Source: Rhodoferax sp.
GTDB taxonomy: Bacteria > Pseudomonadota > Gammaproteobacteria > Burkholderiales > Burkholderiaceae_C
Assembly (NCBI RefSeq): GCF_023700745.1
Contig: NZ_JAMPYG010000008.1
Span: forward strand, 62,001-126,000
Length of the DNA stretch: 64,000 nt
Reading direction: 5' to 3'
Part shown: positions 49,539-60,992 of the stretch, piece by piece
How the letters are laid out: each line of letters opens with the position of its first letter
Position numbering within the stretch: the stretch's first letter is position 1
Notes under the pieces: model-generated
Seen by the model: the letters and a program-made list of their open reading frames with translations, nothing else
Told to the model about the DNA's origin: nothing
Database searches by the model: none
Made by a program: the position numbers and the translations under genes

Positions 49539-49585
49539 TTGCGGGACAGACCAAGAATTGCGCAGCAATTTTGCTCTGTCCTCAA
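49539..49585. repeat. Palindrome between fadB-like and fadA-like genes
   Basis: ggacagaccaagAATTGCgcaGCAATTttgctctgtcc: outer GGACAGA/TCTGTCC and inner AATTGC/GCAATT stems. Confidence 0.6.
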
Positions 49586-49623
49586 CTGATTAAGAAATTG
49601 CTCTTTCCCTAATTGATTGAGAT

Positions 49624-50826
49624 ATGAATATGAAACAAATTCAAGAAGCCTATATCGTCGCGGCCACACGCTCGCCTATTGGCAAGTCATCACGCGGTTT
49701 TTTCAGAAACATGCGCCCGGACGACCTGCTGGTCAAGGTGCTGCAGTCGGCGCTGGCGCAGGTGCCGGGACTGGACCCCAACGCGATCGAAGACATTGTC
49801 TGCGGCTGCGCCATGCCCGAGGGACAGCAGGGCCTGAACATTGCACGCACCGCTGCCGTGCTGGCCGGCCTGCCGGTGAGCGTGGGCGGCATCACCATCA
49901 ACCGCTTTTGCGCGTCGGGGGTGTCGGCGATCCAGACTGCCGCCGACCGCATTCGGGTCGGAGAAGCAGACGTCATGATGGCCGCCGGTGTCGAGAGCAT
50001 GAGCATGGTGCCCATGGGTGGCAATGCGCCCTCCTACTCGCCGATGATGTTCGACCAGGACGAAAACATCGGCATCGCCTACGGCATGGGACTGACCGCC
50101 GAAAAAGTGGCCACGCAGTGGAAGGTCAGCCGCGAAGCACAGGATGCCTTTGCGCTGCAATCGCACCAGCGCGCCCTGGCCGCGCAGGCAGCCGGCTATT
50201 TCAGCGCTGAAACCACGCCCATCGAGGTCATCGACCGTTCGCCCAACCTGGCCACCGGTGAAGTCATCGAGAGCAAACGCGTGGTGACGCTGGACGAAGG
50301 CGCGCGCGCCGACACCTCGCTGGAAGGCCTGGCCAAGCTGAAAAACCCGTTTGCGGCGCGTGGCACGGTGACGGCGGGCAACAGCTCGCAAACCTCCGAC
50401 GGTGCCGGTGCATTGATCCTGGCCAGCGAAAAGGCCGTGAAGCAGTTTGGCCTGAAGCCGCTGGCGCGTTTTGTCAGTTTTGCGGCCAAAGGGGTGCCGC
50501 CGCAGTTCATGGGCATCGGTCCGATCGAAGCGATTCCAGTGGCACTGCGCCATGCCGGCTTGACGCTCGGCCAGATCGACTGGATCGAGCTCAACGAAGC
50601 CTTTGCCGCGCAGTCACTGGCGGTCATCAACACCCTGGGACTGGACCCGGCCCGGGTCAACCCGATGGGCGGCGCCATTGCGCTGGGCCACCCGCTGGGC
50701 GCCACCGGCGCCATTCGCGCGGCCACGCTGATCCATGCCCTGCAGCGCACCCAGGGCAAATACGGCATGGTCACCATGTGCATCGGCATGGGCCAGGGCG
50801 CCGCCGGCATCTTCGAACGGGTCTGA
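49624..50826 (+). CDS. fadA: Acetyl-CoA C-acyltransferase (thiolase)
   Basis: NRFCASGVSAIQTAADRIRVGEADVMMAAGVESMS; NPMGGAIALGHPLGATGAIRAATL; MCIGMGQGAAGIFERV. Confidence 0.95.
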   Translation: MNMKQIQEAYIVAATRSPIGKSSRGFFRNMRPDDLLVKVLQSALAQVPGLDPNAIEDIVCGCAMPEGQQGLNIARTAAVLAGLPVSVGGITINRFCASGVSAIQTAADRIRVGEADVMMAAGVESMSMVPMGGNAPSYSPMMFDQDENIGIAYGMGLTAEKVATQWKVSREAQDAFALQSHQRALAAQAAGYFSAETTPIEVIDRSPNLATGEVIESKRVVTLDEGARADTSLEGLAKLKNPFAARGTVTAGNSSQTSDGAGALILASEKAVKQFGLKPLARFVSFAAKGVPPQFMGIGPIEAIPVALRHAGLTLGQIDWIELNEAFAAQSLAVINTLGLDPARVNPMGGAIALGHPLGATGAIRAATLIHALQRTQGKYGMVTMCIGMGQGAAGIFERV

Positions 50827-50845
50827 GTCTGGTACGCTACGGCCC

Positions 50846-51622
50846 ATGAAAAATTTGTCCCCTGATCTTCTGCTCGACTCCGCCGGAGGTATCACCACCC
50901 TCACGATCCACCGCGTCGCCAAAAAGAACTCCTTCACCACCGCCATGTACGCCGGCATGGCCGATGTGCTGGAGCAGGCGCAGGCGGACACTGCGGTACG
51001 GGTGCTGGTGATCCAGGGGCACGAAACCATTTTCAGCGCCGGCAACGACATTGCCGACTTCCTGCAGAACCCGCCCACCACGCTGGAGGCACCGGTGTTC
51101 CGTTTCATGCGCGCCATCAGCAGCTTCAGCAAACCCATTGTGGCCGCGGTGTGCGGCCCGGCGGTGGGCATTGGCACCACCCTGCTGTTCCATTGCGACC
51201 TGGTCTATGCCGGTGACAACGCCGCCTTTTCCATGCCCTTTGTCAACCTGGGCGTCTGCCCCGAGGCCGCTTCCAGCCTGCTGGCACCACAGCGCATGGG
51301 CTATGGCCGCGCGGCCGAGGCGCTGTTGCTGGGCGAGCCCTTCTTGGCCGAGGCGGCACTGGAGATGGGTCTGATCAGCCGCATCGTGCCACCCGCCGAA
51401 GCCAACGCCCTGGCCCGGCGCCAGGCGCAAAAACTGGCCGCCAAGCCCTTGACTTCGCTGCTCGCCACCAAGCTTTTGATGAAGCAGGGCCAAGCCAGCC
51501 TGGTGGCCGAGCGCATGGCCGAAGAAGGCACGCTGTTTGGCCGCATGCTGGCCGAGCCGGCCGCGCAAGAAGCCTTTTCCGCGTTCATGGAAAAGCGCAA
51601 GCCAGATTTCAGCGCCTTCTGA
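50846..51622 (+). CDS. Enoyl-CoA hydratase/isomerase
   Basis: IFSAGNDIADFLQNPP; KPIVAAVCGPAVGIGTTLLFHCDLVYAGDNAAFSMPFVNLGVCPEAASS. Confidence 0.92.
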   Translation: MKNLSPDLLLDSAGGITTLTIHRVAKKNSFTTAMYAGMADVLEQAQADTAVRVLVIQGHETIFSAGNDIADFLQNPPTTLEAPVFRFMRAISSFSKPIVAAVCGPAVGIGTTLLFHCDLVYAGDNAAFSMPFVNLGVCPEAASSLLAPQRMGYGRAAEALLLGEPFLAEAALEMGLISRIVPPAEANALARRQAQKLAAKPLTSLLATKLLMKQGQASLVAERMAEEGTLFGRMLAEPAAQEAFSAFMEKRKPDFSAF

Positions 51623-52152
51623 TGCGTGCCCTGATTGCCGCCTGCACCTTGGTTTTTGGCCTGCTCGCCGGTGCCAACAACGCAGCAGCCACCCCCGGTG
51701 AGGTGGCCGTGGGCAGTGTGCTGCGCGAGGCCACCATGCGCGGGCTCAACGGCCCGGACCGAAAGCTCTCGGCTTTTCGCGGCAAGCCGCTGATCATCAA
51801 CGTCTGGGCCAGCTGGTGCCCGCCGTGCATCGCGGAAATGGGCTCGCTGGAACGACTGGCCTGGAGCGAGTTGGGCCTGCAACTCACCGTGATCGGTATT
51901 TCGACCGATGACTACCCCGAGGCCGCCAAGGGTTTCCTGCGCAAAAGCAACGCCACCCTGAACCATTACATCGACCGCCAGCTGGAACTCGAAAACATGC
52001 TCGGGGCCAACCGGCTGCCGCTCACGCTGCTGGTTGATGCCCAGGGCCGGGTACTCAACAAGATTGTCGGTGCACGCGAGTGGGACAGCGCCCAGTCCCA
52101 GCAACTGATCCGCACCACCTTTCGCGGTGCGCTCATCCCCGGTAAAAAGTGA
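51622..52152 (+). CDS. TlpA-family thiol:disulfide oxidoreductase
   Basis: PLIINVWASWCPPCIAEMGSLERL; 1-nt stop/start overlap with upstream gene. Confidence 0.92.
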   Translation: MRALIAACTLVFGLLAGANNAAATPGEVAVGSVLREATMRGLNGPDRKLSAFRGKPLIINVWASWCPPCIAEMGSLERLAWSELGLQLTVIGISTDDYPEAAKGFLRKSNATLNHYIDRQLELENMLGANRLPLTLLVDAQGRVLNKIVGAREWDSAQSQQLIRTTFRGALIPGKK

Positions 52153-52176
52153 TTTTTAATCAACAGGAGACCTGCC

Positions 52177-52767
52177 ATGCGCCCTCTGAAATTTTTGCAA
52201 AGCCCCCTCGCCAGCCTGCTGCTAAGCTGCGCCACCCTGACCGGGTGGGCACAGCCGTTGGAGGTGGAAGGTGTCAAGCTTGAGGCCAGCAGCCAGCTGG
52301 GTGCTGCCAAACTGCAACTCAACGGCGCCGGCTTGCGCACCAAGGTGTTCTTCAAAGTTTACGTGGCGGCCTTGTACACCCCCCAAAAAGCCACCAGTGC
52401 CGCCCAGCTGTTGACCCAAACAGGTGCACGCCGCGTCACAATCACCATGCTGCGCAACGTTGATGCAGAAAGCTTTGCCGGCGCACTGAATGACGGCCTG
52501 CGCGACAACCACACCGAGGCCCAGTTTACCGCCATGAAGCCGAGAATTGACGCGCTGAATGCCAACCTCAAGGCCGTGGGCGAAGCCAAGAAGGGCGACG
52601 TGATCCATTTCGAGTTTGTGCCAGACGTGGGCACGCAGGTCACGGTCAACGGCCAGGTGCGTGGCAATGTGATTGCGGGTGAGGACTTTTTCACCGCCGT
52701 GTTGCGCATCTGGCTGGGTGACAAACCGGTGGATGCCAACCTCAAGAAAGCCCTGATTGGCAGTTGA
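52177..52767 (+). CDS. Chalcone isomerase-like periplasmic protein
   Basis: VEGVKLEASSQLGAAKLQLNGAGLRTKVFFKVYVAALYTPQKA pattern. Confidence 0.85.
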   Translation: MRPLKFLQSPLASLLLSCATLTGWAQPLEVEGVKLEASSQLGAAKLQLNGAGLRTKVFFKVYVAALYTPQKATSAAQLLTQTGARRVTITMLRNVDAESFAGALNDGLRDNHTEAQFTAMKPRIDALNANLKAVGEAKKGDVIHFEFVPDVGTQVTVNGQVRGNVIAGEDFFTAVLRIWLGDKPVDANLKKALIGS

Positions 52768-52797
52768 TCCCTCCGCTTTTCCCACCCAGGATACCCG

Positions 52798-53286
52798 ATG
52801 ACCCCAGCCGCTGCTGCGCCCGCCGAGATTGAATTTGAAGCTGAATTCGTTGCCGGCTTGACCAAGGTTTTTGAAGAACTGATCGTGTTCAACCAGGTGC
52901 TGGGGCTCAAGATCACCGCGCTCAAACCAGCCCAGGTGCGTGCCCGCATCGACATGCGCAACGAACTGGTGGGTCACTACGCCTACAACCGCATCCACGG
53001 CGGCGTCATCAGTGCCTCGCTGGATGCGCTGGGGGGTCTGGCCGTGATGGTGGCCATTGGTGCGCGCCACATGAACGAGACACCCCAGCAGCGACTGCAG
53101 CGCTTTGTCAAGCTCGGCACCATCGACCTGCGCATCGACTATCTGCGCCCGGGCATTGGCGAGTGGTTCGAGTTGCGCGCCGAGGTGATGCGCCTGGGCT
53201 CGCGCGTGGCGTCCACCCGCATGGAGTTTTTGGGCGCTGACGGCAAGCTGCTGTCCACCGGGTCAGCCGCTTACATCGTGTCGTAG
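52798..53286 (+). CDS. Hotdog-fold thioesterase
   Basis: NELVGHYAYNRIHGGVISASLDALGGLAVMVAIG; TIDLRIDYLRPG. Confidence 0.85.
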   Translation: MTPAAAAPAEIEFEAEFVAGLTKVFEELIVFNQVLGLKITALKPAQVRARIDMRNELVGHYAYNRIHGGVISASLDALGGLAVMVAIGARHMNETPQQRLQRFVKLGTIDLRIDYLRPGIGEWFELRAEVMRLGSRVASTRMEFLGADGKLLSTGSAAYIVS

Positions 53287-53703
53287 TCAAACGGCTGGCC
53301 GGGGCACCTCGCGCGGCTTGCCATAGTCGTCAATCGCGACATAGGTGAGGGAAGCTTCCGTCACCTTGGTGTAGTGGCCCTGGGCGCTGATGTGCTCGGC
53401 ATAGACCTCAATCTTGACGGTGATGGAGCTGCGTCCAATGCGTACCAGCTTGCCAAAGAACGACAAAACGTCGCCCAAACGCACCGGCTGCTTGAAGATG
53501 AACTCATTCACCGCCACCGTCGCCATGCGGCCATTGGCAAAGGGCGCCGCCATCACGGCACCCGCCAGGTCCACCTGCGCCATGACCCAGCCACCAAAGA
53601 TATCGCCGTTGGCATTGAGATCACCCGGCATCGGAATAACCTTGAGCACCAATTTTTCATCCGTGGGCAGTTGCACGGCTTTGGCGTCAGTGTTTGCAGA
53701 CAT
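53287..53703 (-). CDS. Acyl-CoA thioesterase (YciA-like)
   Basis: NGDIFGGWVMAQVDLAGAVMAAPFANGRMATVAVNEFIFKQPVRLGDVLSFFGKLVRIGRSSI. Confidence 0.92.
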   Translation of the reverse strand: MSANTDAKAVQLPTDEKLVLKVIPMPGDLNANGDIFGGWVMAQVDLAGAVMAAPFANGRMATVAVNEFIFKQPVRLGDVLSFFGKLVRIGRSSITVKIEVYAEHISAQGHYTKVTEASLTYVAIDDYGKPREVPRPAV

Positions 53704-53749
53704 GGGCACAATCCTTACATAGTTTTTGAATTGATCAGGATTGTCCCCC

Positions 53750-55585
53750 ATGCGCAGCCATTCATCCAGTCGTTACAGCGGCACCACATTACCCATGGTC
53801 AGCGGTCAGGGCGCGACTGCGGCCCGCTCCGACTGGGCCACCCTACAGCGCCTGTTTCCTTACCTGTGGCAATACAAATGGCGCGTCATCGCGGCACTGG
53901 CCTTCATGGTCGGCGCCAAGCTGGCCAATGTCAGTGTGCCGCTGCTGCTCAAGGAACTGGTCGACACCATGAACCCCAAGGGAGCCATAGACGCCGAAGC
54001 GCTGTTGGTGGTGCCGCTGGGCCTGCTGGTGGCCTACGGCCTGCTGCGCCTGTCGACCACCTTGTTTGCCGAACTGCGCGAGCTGATTTTTGCCAAGGCC
54101 ACCGAGGGCGCCGCACGTTCCATCAGCTTGCAGGTGTTCCGGCATCTGCATGCAATGAGCCTGCGCTTCCACCTGGAACGCCAGACCGGCGGCATGACGC
54201 GCGACATCGAACGTGGCACCCGCGCCGTGCACTCACTCATCAGCTACTCGCTCTACAGCATCTTTCCGACGCTGATCGAGGTGGCGCTGGTGCTGAGCAT
54301 TCTGGCGGTCAAGTTCGACATGTGGTTTGCCTGGATCACCGTCGCGGCACTCGTTCTCTACATTGTCTTCACCATTGTGGTGACCGAGTGGCGCACCCAG
54401 TTCAGAAAGCAGATGAACGAGCTCGACAGCACCGCGCACAGCCGCGCCATCGACTCGCTGCTGAACTACGAGACGGTGAAATACTTCAACAACGAGGAGT
54501 TCGAGGCGCGCCGTTACGACGACAACCTGGAGCGCTACCGCAAGGCGGCCCTCAAGAGCCAAACCACTTTAAGTCTGCTCAACACCGGCCAGCAGCTCAT
54601 CATTGCCGCCGGTCTGGTCGCCATGCTGTGGCGCGCCACCCAAGGCGTGGTGGACGGCCGCATGACCCTGGGCGACCTGGTGATGGTCAACGCCTTCATG
54701 ATCCAGCTCTACATCCCGCTGGGTTTTCTGGGCGTGCTCTACCGCGAGATCAAGCAAGGCCTGACCGACCTGGAAAAAATGTTCACCCTGATGGAGCGCG
54801 AGCGCGAAATTGCCGATGTGCCGGGGGCACCCGCCCTGACGCTGGCACCCGACAGCGCCAGCGTGCGCTTTCAGCATGTGAACTTTGCCTACGACCCGGC
54901 GCGACCGATCCTGCACGACATCAGTTTTGACATCCCCGCGGGCAAGACGGTGGCGGTGGTCGGGCCCTCGGGTTCGGGCAAATCAACGCTGGCGCGCTTG
55001 CTGTTCCGCTTCTACGACGTGCAAGGCGGCCAGATCCTGATTGCCGGGCAGGACATCAAACAGGTCACGCAGGCCAGCGTGCGCCAGGCCATTGGCATCG
55101 TGCCGCAGGACACCGTGCTGTTCAACGACACGGTCGAATACAACATTGCCTACGGCCAGCCAGGCGCCACCCGCGAACAGGTGATCGAGGCCGCGCAATC
55201 GGCGCACATTCACCGCTTTATTGCCGCCACACCCAAGGGCTACGAGACCATGGTGGGTGAGCGCGGCCTGAAATTGTCGGGCGGAGAAAAACAGCGTGTC
55301 GCGATTGCCCGTACGCTACTGAAGAACCCGCCGATTTTGATTTTTGACGAAGCCACCTCGGCGCTCGACTCAGCCAACGAACGCGCCATCCAGGCCGAGT
55401 TGCAAAGCGTGGCGCAAAACAAGACCACGCTGGTCATTGCGCACCGCTTGTCCACGGTGGTCGACGCGCACGAGATTCTGGTGATGGAGGCTGGCCGCAT
55501 TCTGGAGCGCGGCACGCATGCCGAGCTGCTGGCCTCAGGAGGCCGCTATGCGCAGATGTGGGCGCTGCAGCAGTCGTCCGAGTAA
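53750..55585 (+). CDS. ABC transporter, fused permease/ATPase (Atm1/HMT1-like)
   Basis: Six-TM exporter domain with NYETVKYFNNEEFEARRYD; Walker A VGPSGSGKSTLARLLFRFYD; LSGGEKQRVAIARTLLKNP. Confidence 0.94.
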   Translation: MRSHSSSRYSGTTLPMVSGQGATAARSDWATLQRLFPYLWQYKWRVIAALAFMVGAKLANVSVPLLLKELVDTMNPKGAIDAEALLVVPLGLLVAYGLLRLSTTLFAELRELIFAKATEGAARSISLQVFRHLHAMSLRFHLERQTGGMTRDIERGTRAVHSLISYSLYSIFPTLIEVALVLSILAVKFDMWFAWITVAALVLYIVFTIVVTEWRTQFRKQMNELDSTAHSRAIDSLLNYETVKYFNNEEFEARRYDDNLERYRKAALKSQTTLSLLNTGQQLIIAAGLVAMLWRATQGVVDGRMTLGDLVMVNAFMIQLYIPLGFLGVLYREIKQGLTDLEKMFTLMEREREIADVPGAPALTLAPDSASVRFQHVNFAYDPARPILHDISFDIPAGKTVAVVGPSGSGKSTLARLLFRFYDVQGGQILIAGQDIKQVTQASVRQAIGIVPQDTVLFNDTVEYNIAYGQPGATREQVIEAAQSAHIHRFIAATPKGYETMVGERGLKLSGGEKQRVAIARTLLKNPPILIFDEATSALDSANERAIQAELQSVAQNKTTLVIAHRLSTVVDAHEILVMEAGRILERGTHAELLASGGRYAQMWALQQSSE

Positions 55586-55681
55586 TGCTTGAGGAATAGA
55601 CAAGGTCAAGGAGGGTTTGAAGTGGGCCGTCCCGTACACCGCGCCTGCGCAGTGACGTAGTCAAAAAATACTCCGCAGTTA

Positions 55682-56319
55682 GTGGAATTGACCACGCAAG
55701 ACAAGCCCGAGGCAGCGATGCACTGGAGTACGCGCAAGATGGCGACCGAGCTCGGCGTCAGCCTCAGTACGGTGATGCGCCATTGGCAGCCTCACTTGGT
55801 GCGTGGCTTGAAGGTTTCGCGTGATCCGAAATTGGTAGAGAAGCTCGAAGACATCGTGGGCCTGTACATGTCGTCGTCCGAACATGCGCTGGTGCTGTGT
55901 TGTGACGAAAAGAGCTAGGTACAGGCGCTGGACAGAACGCAGCCCTGACTGCCGCTGAAGAAGGGACGCGCCTAGACGATGACGCACGACTACAAGCGCC
56001 ACGGCACAACCACACTGATCGCGGCCCCGAACGTGCTGGACGGTCAAGTCATCGGTCAATGCCAGCAGCGGCACACGCACCCAGCGGTGCAGCAGTGGTT
56101 GCAAAAACACCCGAGGTTCAACATGCACTTGACGCCAACACCGGCCTCATTGCTGAAATATGGTTGAGCGATTTTTTCGCGACATCAATGAATACGTCAC
56201 CCATCACAACGAAAACACCAAGCCATTCATGTGGACCAAAAGCGCGCGTGACATCTTGCAGGAGGTCATCCGGGCAAACTCAAAAATAAGTTCTAAGCAG
56301 AACGGAACACTACACTAGC
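55682..56319 (+). pseudogene. IS630-family transposase remnant (premature stops, two internal deletions)
   Basis: [56 protein letters not shown].., [64 protein letters not shown]. Confidence 0.9.
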
Positions 56320-56354
56320 CGCAAGCAACACGTACTAACATCGCCATCAGCGTG

Positions 56355-56600
56355 TCAATAAATGTGTTGACCGCCGTTCATGGCAACGTTGCTGTCGGTC
56401 ATGAAGGCGGCGGTATCGTTCGCGATGAATGCCACCAGCGCGGCGACCTCATCCGACTGACCGAGGCAGCCGACTGGAATTGCATCGATGATCTTCTGGC
56501 GAACGTCCTCGCGCATCGCCATCACCCTCTCAGTCGCCAGGTAGCCCGGCGAGACGGTGTTGACCGTTACACCCTTGCGCGCCACTTCCTGCTGGGGCGT
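56355..56600 (-). pseudogene. phaB: Acetoacetyl-CoA reductase (phaB) C-terminal remnant
   Basis: QQEVARKGVTVNTVSPGYLATERVMAMREDVRQKIIDAIPVGCLGQSDEVAALVAFIANDTAAFMTDSNVAMNGGQHIY. Confidence 0.88.
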
Positions 56601-57100
56601 CGTCGAGGGCGAGGCGCCGCGCATCGTCGAGGAAGTTCATGGCGCCGCCCCCGACCTTGATGGCATCCAGCACTTCGGGATTGGTCCAGATGAAGTTCGA
56701 AGGCGACCACATATCCAGCGACTGCCGCCCCGCGAAAGTCACCATGTTCTCGTGATGGCGCGACACACCGCGCACGCCAGTGGTGGCGTTGTGCCACCAC
56801 TGCTGCTGCAAGAAACCCTGGTGGATCACGTTGAACGGCCATTGCTGCCAGGCTGGTGCCGCGAAGCGCCGATCCAGCTCCAGTCGCTCAATGCAAGCTG
56901 AACAGTCGTGTGCGCCTCCAGCGTGCATGACGTAACGCGCCAGATGTTGCTGCTTTTGCAGACCCTTTTCAAACAGGCTTCGTTGCTTGCCCGGTGAAAG
57001 ACTCAGGTGCAGCGCCCAGTCATATCAGGCCAGCAAGCTCGCCGCCGGCGACAACCCGCCAATGCCGCGTGCCCGCCAGACGTTTGCAACGCGTATCCAG
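56580..57100 (-). pseudogene. phaC: PHA synthase (phaC) N-terminal remnant, frameshifted
   Basis: DWALHLSLSPGKQRSLFEKGLQKQQHLARYVMHAGG...CIERLELDRRFAAPAWQQWPFNVIHQGFLQQQWWHNATTGVRGVSRHHENMVTFAGRQSLDMWSPSNFIWTNPEVLDAI..GAMNFLDDARRLALD. Confidence 0.88.
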
Positions 57101-57480
57101 GACATTGGGGCGGCTGTCTTCAAGCGAAACCAACGCGGGCTTGTCGTGCATGGCAACAAAATTCATCTATGACGATTAATTTTTCAAGTGACTTATTACT
57201 ATCTTAATACTTGCCAAGCGGCAGGAGGATTTCCGTCTTCCTCCGGGCACAACCACTCCCGTTGATCCTCCTGACTCAAGTTGCCGAATCACCGATGAAT
57301 TGATCCCTTGCCCACTATAGCGACACTGTCTCTGCTTAATAAAAATCAAGTTGACCTTGTTTCTACCCAAGGGCAAAAGCTCGCTACTTCTACGGTGGTC
57401 AATCCAATTCCTTATATTGCATCATGGTTATTTTGCATGATAAGATAGTAATAGATAACTTACTTATTGGAGATTTTGCA

Positions 57481-58089
57481 GTGAATGAACGTCCTCAATA
57501 CATGCCCGCTGAAGAGAGGCGAGCAGCCACAGTGCAAGCCGTGGTCGACCTAGCAGCCGAGCAGAACCCGGCCGAGATCACAACCACGGACATCGCTGAT
57601 CGGATGGGCTTGACGCAGGGCGCGCTATTTCGCCATTTCCCGACCAAGGGTGCAATCCTGGAAGCAACGATGTCCTGGGTCAGCGAACGCCTGCTGACCA
57701 GCGTGGACAAAGCGGCCGCTGGCGCTTCGTCCCCCACAGCAGCGCTCGAAGCCATGTTCATGGCCCATGTCGACTTCGTGGCAAAGCACCCGGGCGTGCC
57801 ACGCATGCTGTTCGGAGAGTTGCAGCGCCCTGACGAAACGCTGGCCAAGCGCCTGGTGCAGACCTTGATCCGCCAGTACGAACAGCGGTTGCGCCGCCTA
57901 ATGGAAGCGGGGAAGGCGCAGGACGAGCTGGACGCGGAGCTGAACGTTGATGCCGCTGCCGTGTTATTCATCGGAACCATCCAGGGATTGGTCATGCAGT
58001 CATTGCTGGCCGGTAAGGTCCGTCAAATTCGCCGCGACGCGCCAGCCGTTTTTGCCATCTATCGCCGTGGCATTGGAGCAGCGGAATGA
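57481..58089 (+). CDS. TetR-family regulator of the downstream efflux operon
   Basis: AVVDLAAEQNPAEITTTDIADRMGLTQGALFRHFPTKGAILEATMSWV; GTG start after GGAG. Confidence 0.88.
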   Translation: MNERPQYMPAEERRAATVQAVVDLAAEQNPAEITTTDIADRMGLTQGALFRHFPTKGAILEATMSWVSERLLTSVDKAAAGASSPTAALEAMFMAHVDFVAKHPGVPRMLFGELQRPDETLAKRLVQTLIRQYEQRLRRLMEAGKAQDELDAELNVDAAAVLFIGTIQGLVMQSLLAGKVRQIRRDAPAVFAIYRRGIGAAE

Positions 58090-58177
58090 AAACCCTCTGC
58101 CTCCGTGTTGTCGGCGGGTCAACGTCGAACCAGAGCACCACAAGACCCCAATCGATTCAACACATGGGATGCATGCA

Positions 58178-59218
58178 ATGAGCAAAATCACTTCCTCTCG
58201 CGCCGCGAAGCTGGCCATCGTAATCGTGGCTGTCATTGCTCTGGGTCTCGGCGCCGCCTTCTTGTGGGCGCAGCGTTCCAACGGTCAGACTGGCCCGCTG
58301 CGTCTATACGGCAACGTCGACATCCGCGAGGTGCAACTGGCTTTCCGCCAGCCTGGGCGCGTGGCTGAAATGGCGTTCGACGAGGGCGATGCGGTCCGTG
58401 TCGGTACTCGCATGGCGACGCTGGACGCTCAGCCCTATCGCGACGCGCTGGCGTTCGCTGAAGCCTCGGTGCTGGTAGCACAGGCGGAACTCGCCAAACT
58501 GCGCCGCGGCTTGCGCCCACAGGAAATCATCCAGGCGAGGGAGGCATTGAAGCAAGCGCAGGCCGTCGCCATCGACACCGAGCGCAACTATCAACGCCAA
58601 AACAGTCTGCTCGCTTCGGGGGCCAGCAGTCAGCGCACGGTCGATGCCACCCGTACGGCGCGCGACCAGGCAGCCGCTGGCGTCGAGGCAGCGAAGGCCG
58701 CCCTGTCGCAGGCATCCGAAGGCTTTCGCAAGGAAGACATCGCCGCGGCAGAGGCGCGTCTGGCCGCAGCGCAAGCGGCACGGGCGCAAGCCACCACCGC
58801 TCTTGCGGACACCGAACTCCTGGCACCCAGCAATGGCACCGTGATCGCGCGCGCGCGTGAATCCGGCAGCATGGTTGCGAGCCAAAGCATGGTCTACAGC
58901 CTGAGCCTGGACAAGCCGGTTTACGTGCGCACCTACGTGGGCGAACCGGACTTGGGGCGCATCGCACCCGGCACTGTGGTGCGCGTCAAAAGCGATTCCT
59001 CGGAGAAGGTCTATCTCGGCCATATCGGCTTCATCTCGCCGCGCGCCGAATTCACCCCCAAGACGGTGGAAACGACAGATTTGCGCACCGACCTGGTATA
59101 CCGCCTGCGCATCGTCATTAATGAAGCCGACAGCGACGCCGCCCTGCGCCAGGGCATGCCGGTGACGATCGAGGTCGATGCGAAAGCCAGTACCGGCATC
59201 CCGGCGGGGGGACGTTGA
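58178..59218 (+). CDS. HlyD-family periplasmic adaptor (YbhG-like)
   Basis: GNVDIREVQLAFRQPGRVAEMAFDEGDAVRVGTRMATLDAQPYRDAL; coiled-coil; MPVTIEVDA. Confidence 0.92.
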   Translation: MSKITSSRAAKLAIVIVAVIALGLGAAFLWAQRSNGQTGPLRLYGNVDIREVQLAFRQPGRVAEMAFDEGDAVRVGTRMATLDAQPYRDALAFAEASVLVAQAELAKLRRGLRPQEIIQAREALKQAQAVAIDTERNYQRQNSLLASGASSQRTVDATRTARDQAAAGVEAAKAALSQASEGFRKEDIAAAEARLAAAQAARAQATTALADTELLAPSNGTVIARARESGSMVASQSMVYSLSLDKPVYVRTYVGEPDLGRIAPGTVVRVKSDSSEKVYLGHIGFISPRAEFTPKTVETTDLRTDLVYRLRIVINEADSDAALRQGMPVTIEVDAKASTGIPAGGR

Positions 59219-59219
59219 A

Positions 59220-60988
<1,769 letters not shown>

Positions 60989-60992
<4 letters not shown>

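Noticed and set aside
57176-57376. 66-aa minus-strand ORF in the AT-rich leader
   Set aside because: No recognisable homology or RBS; treated as non-coding or relic DNA
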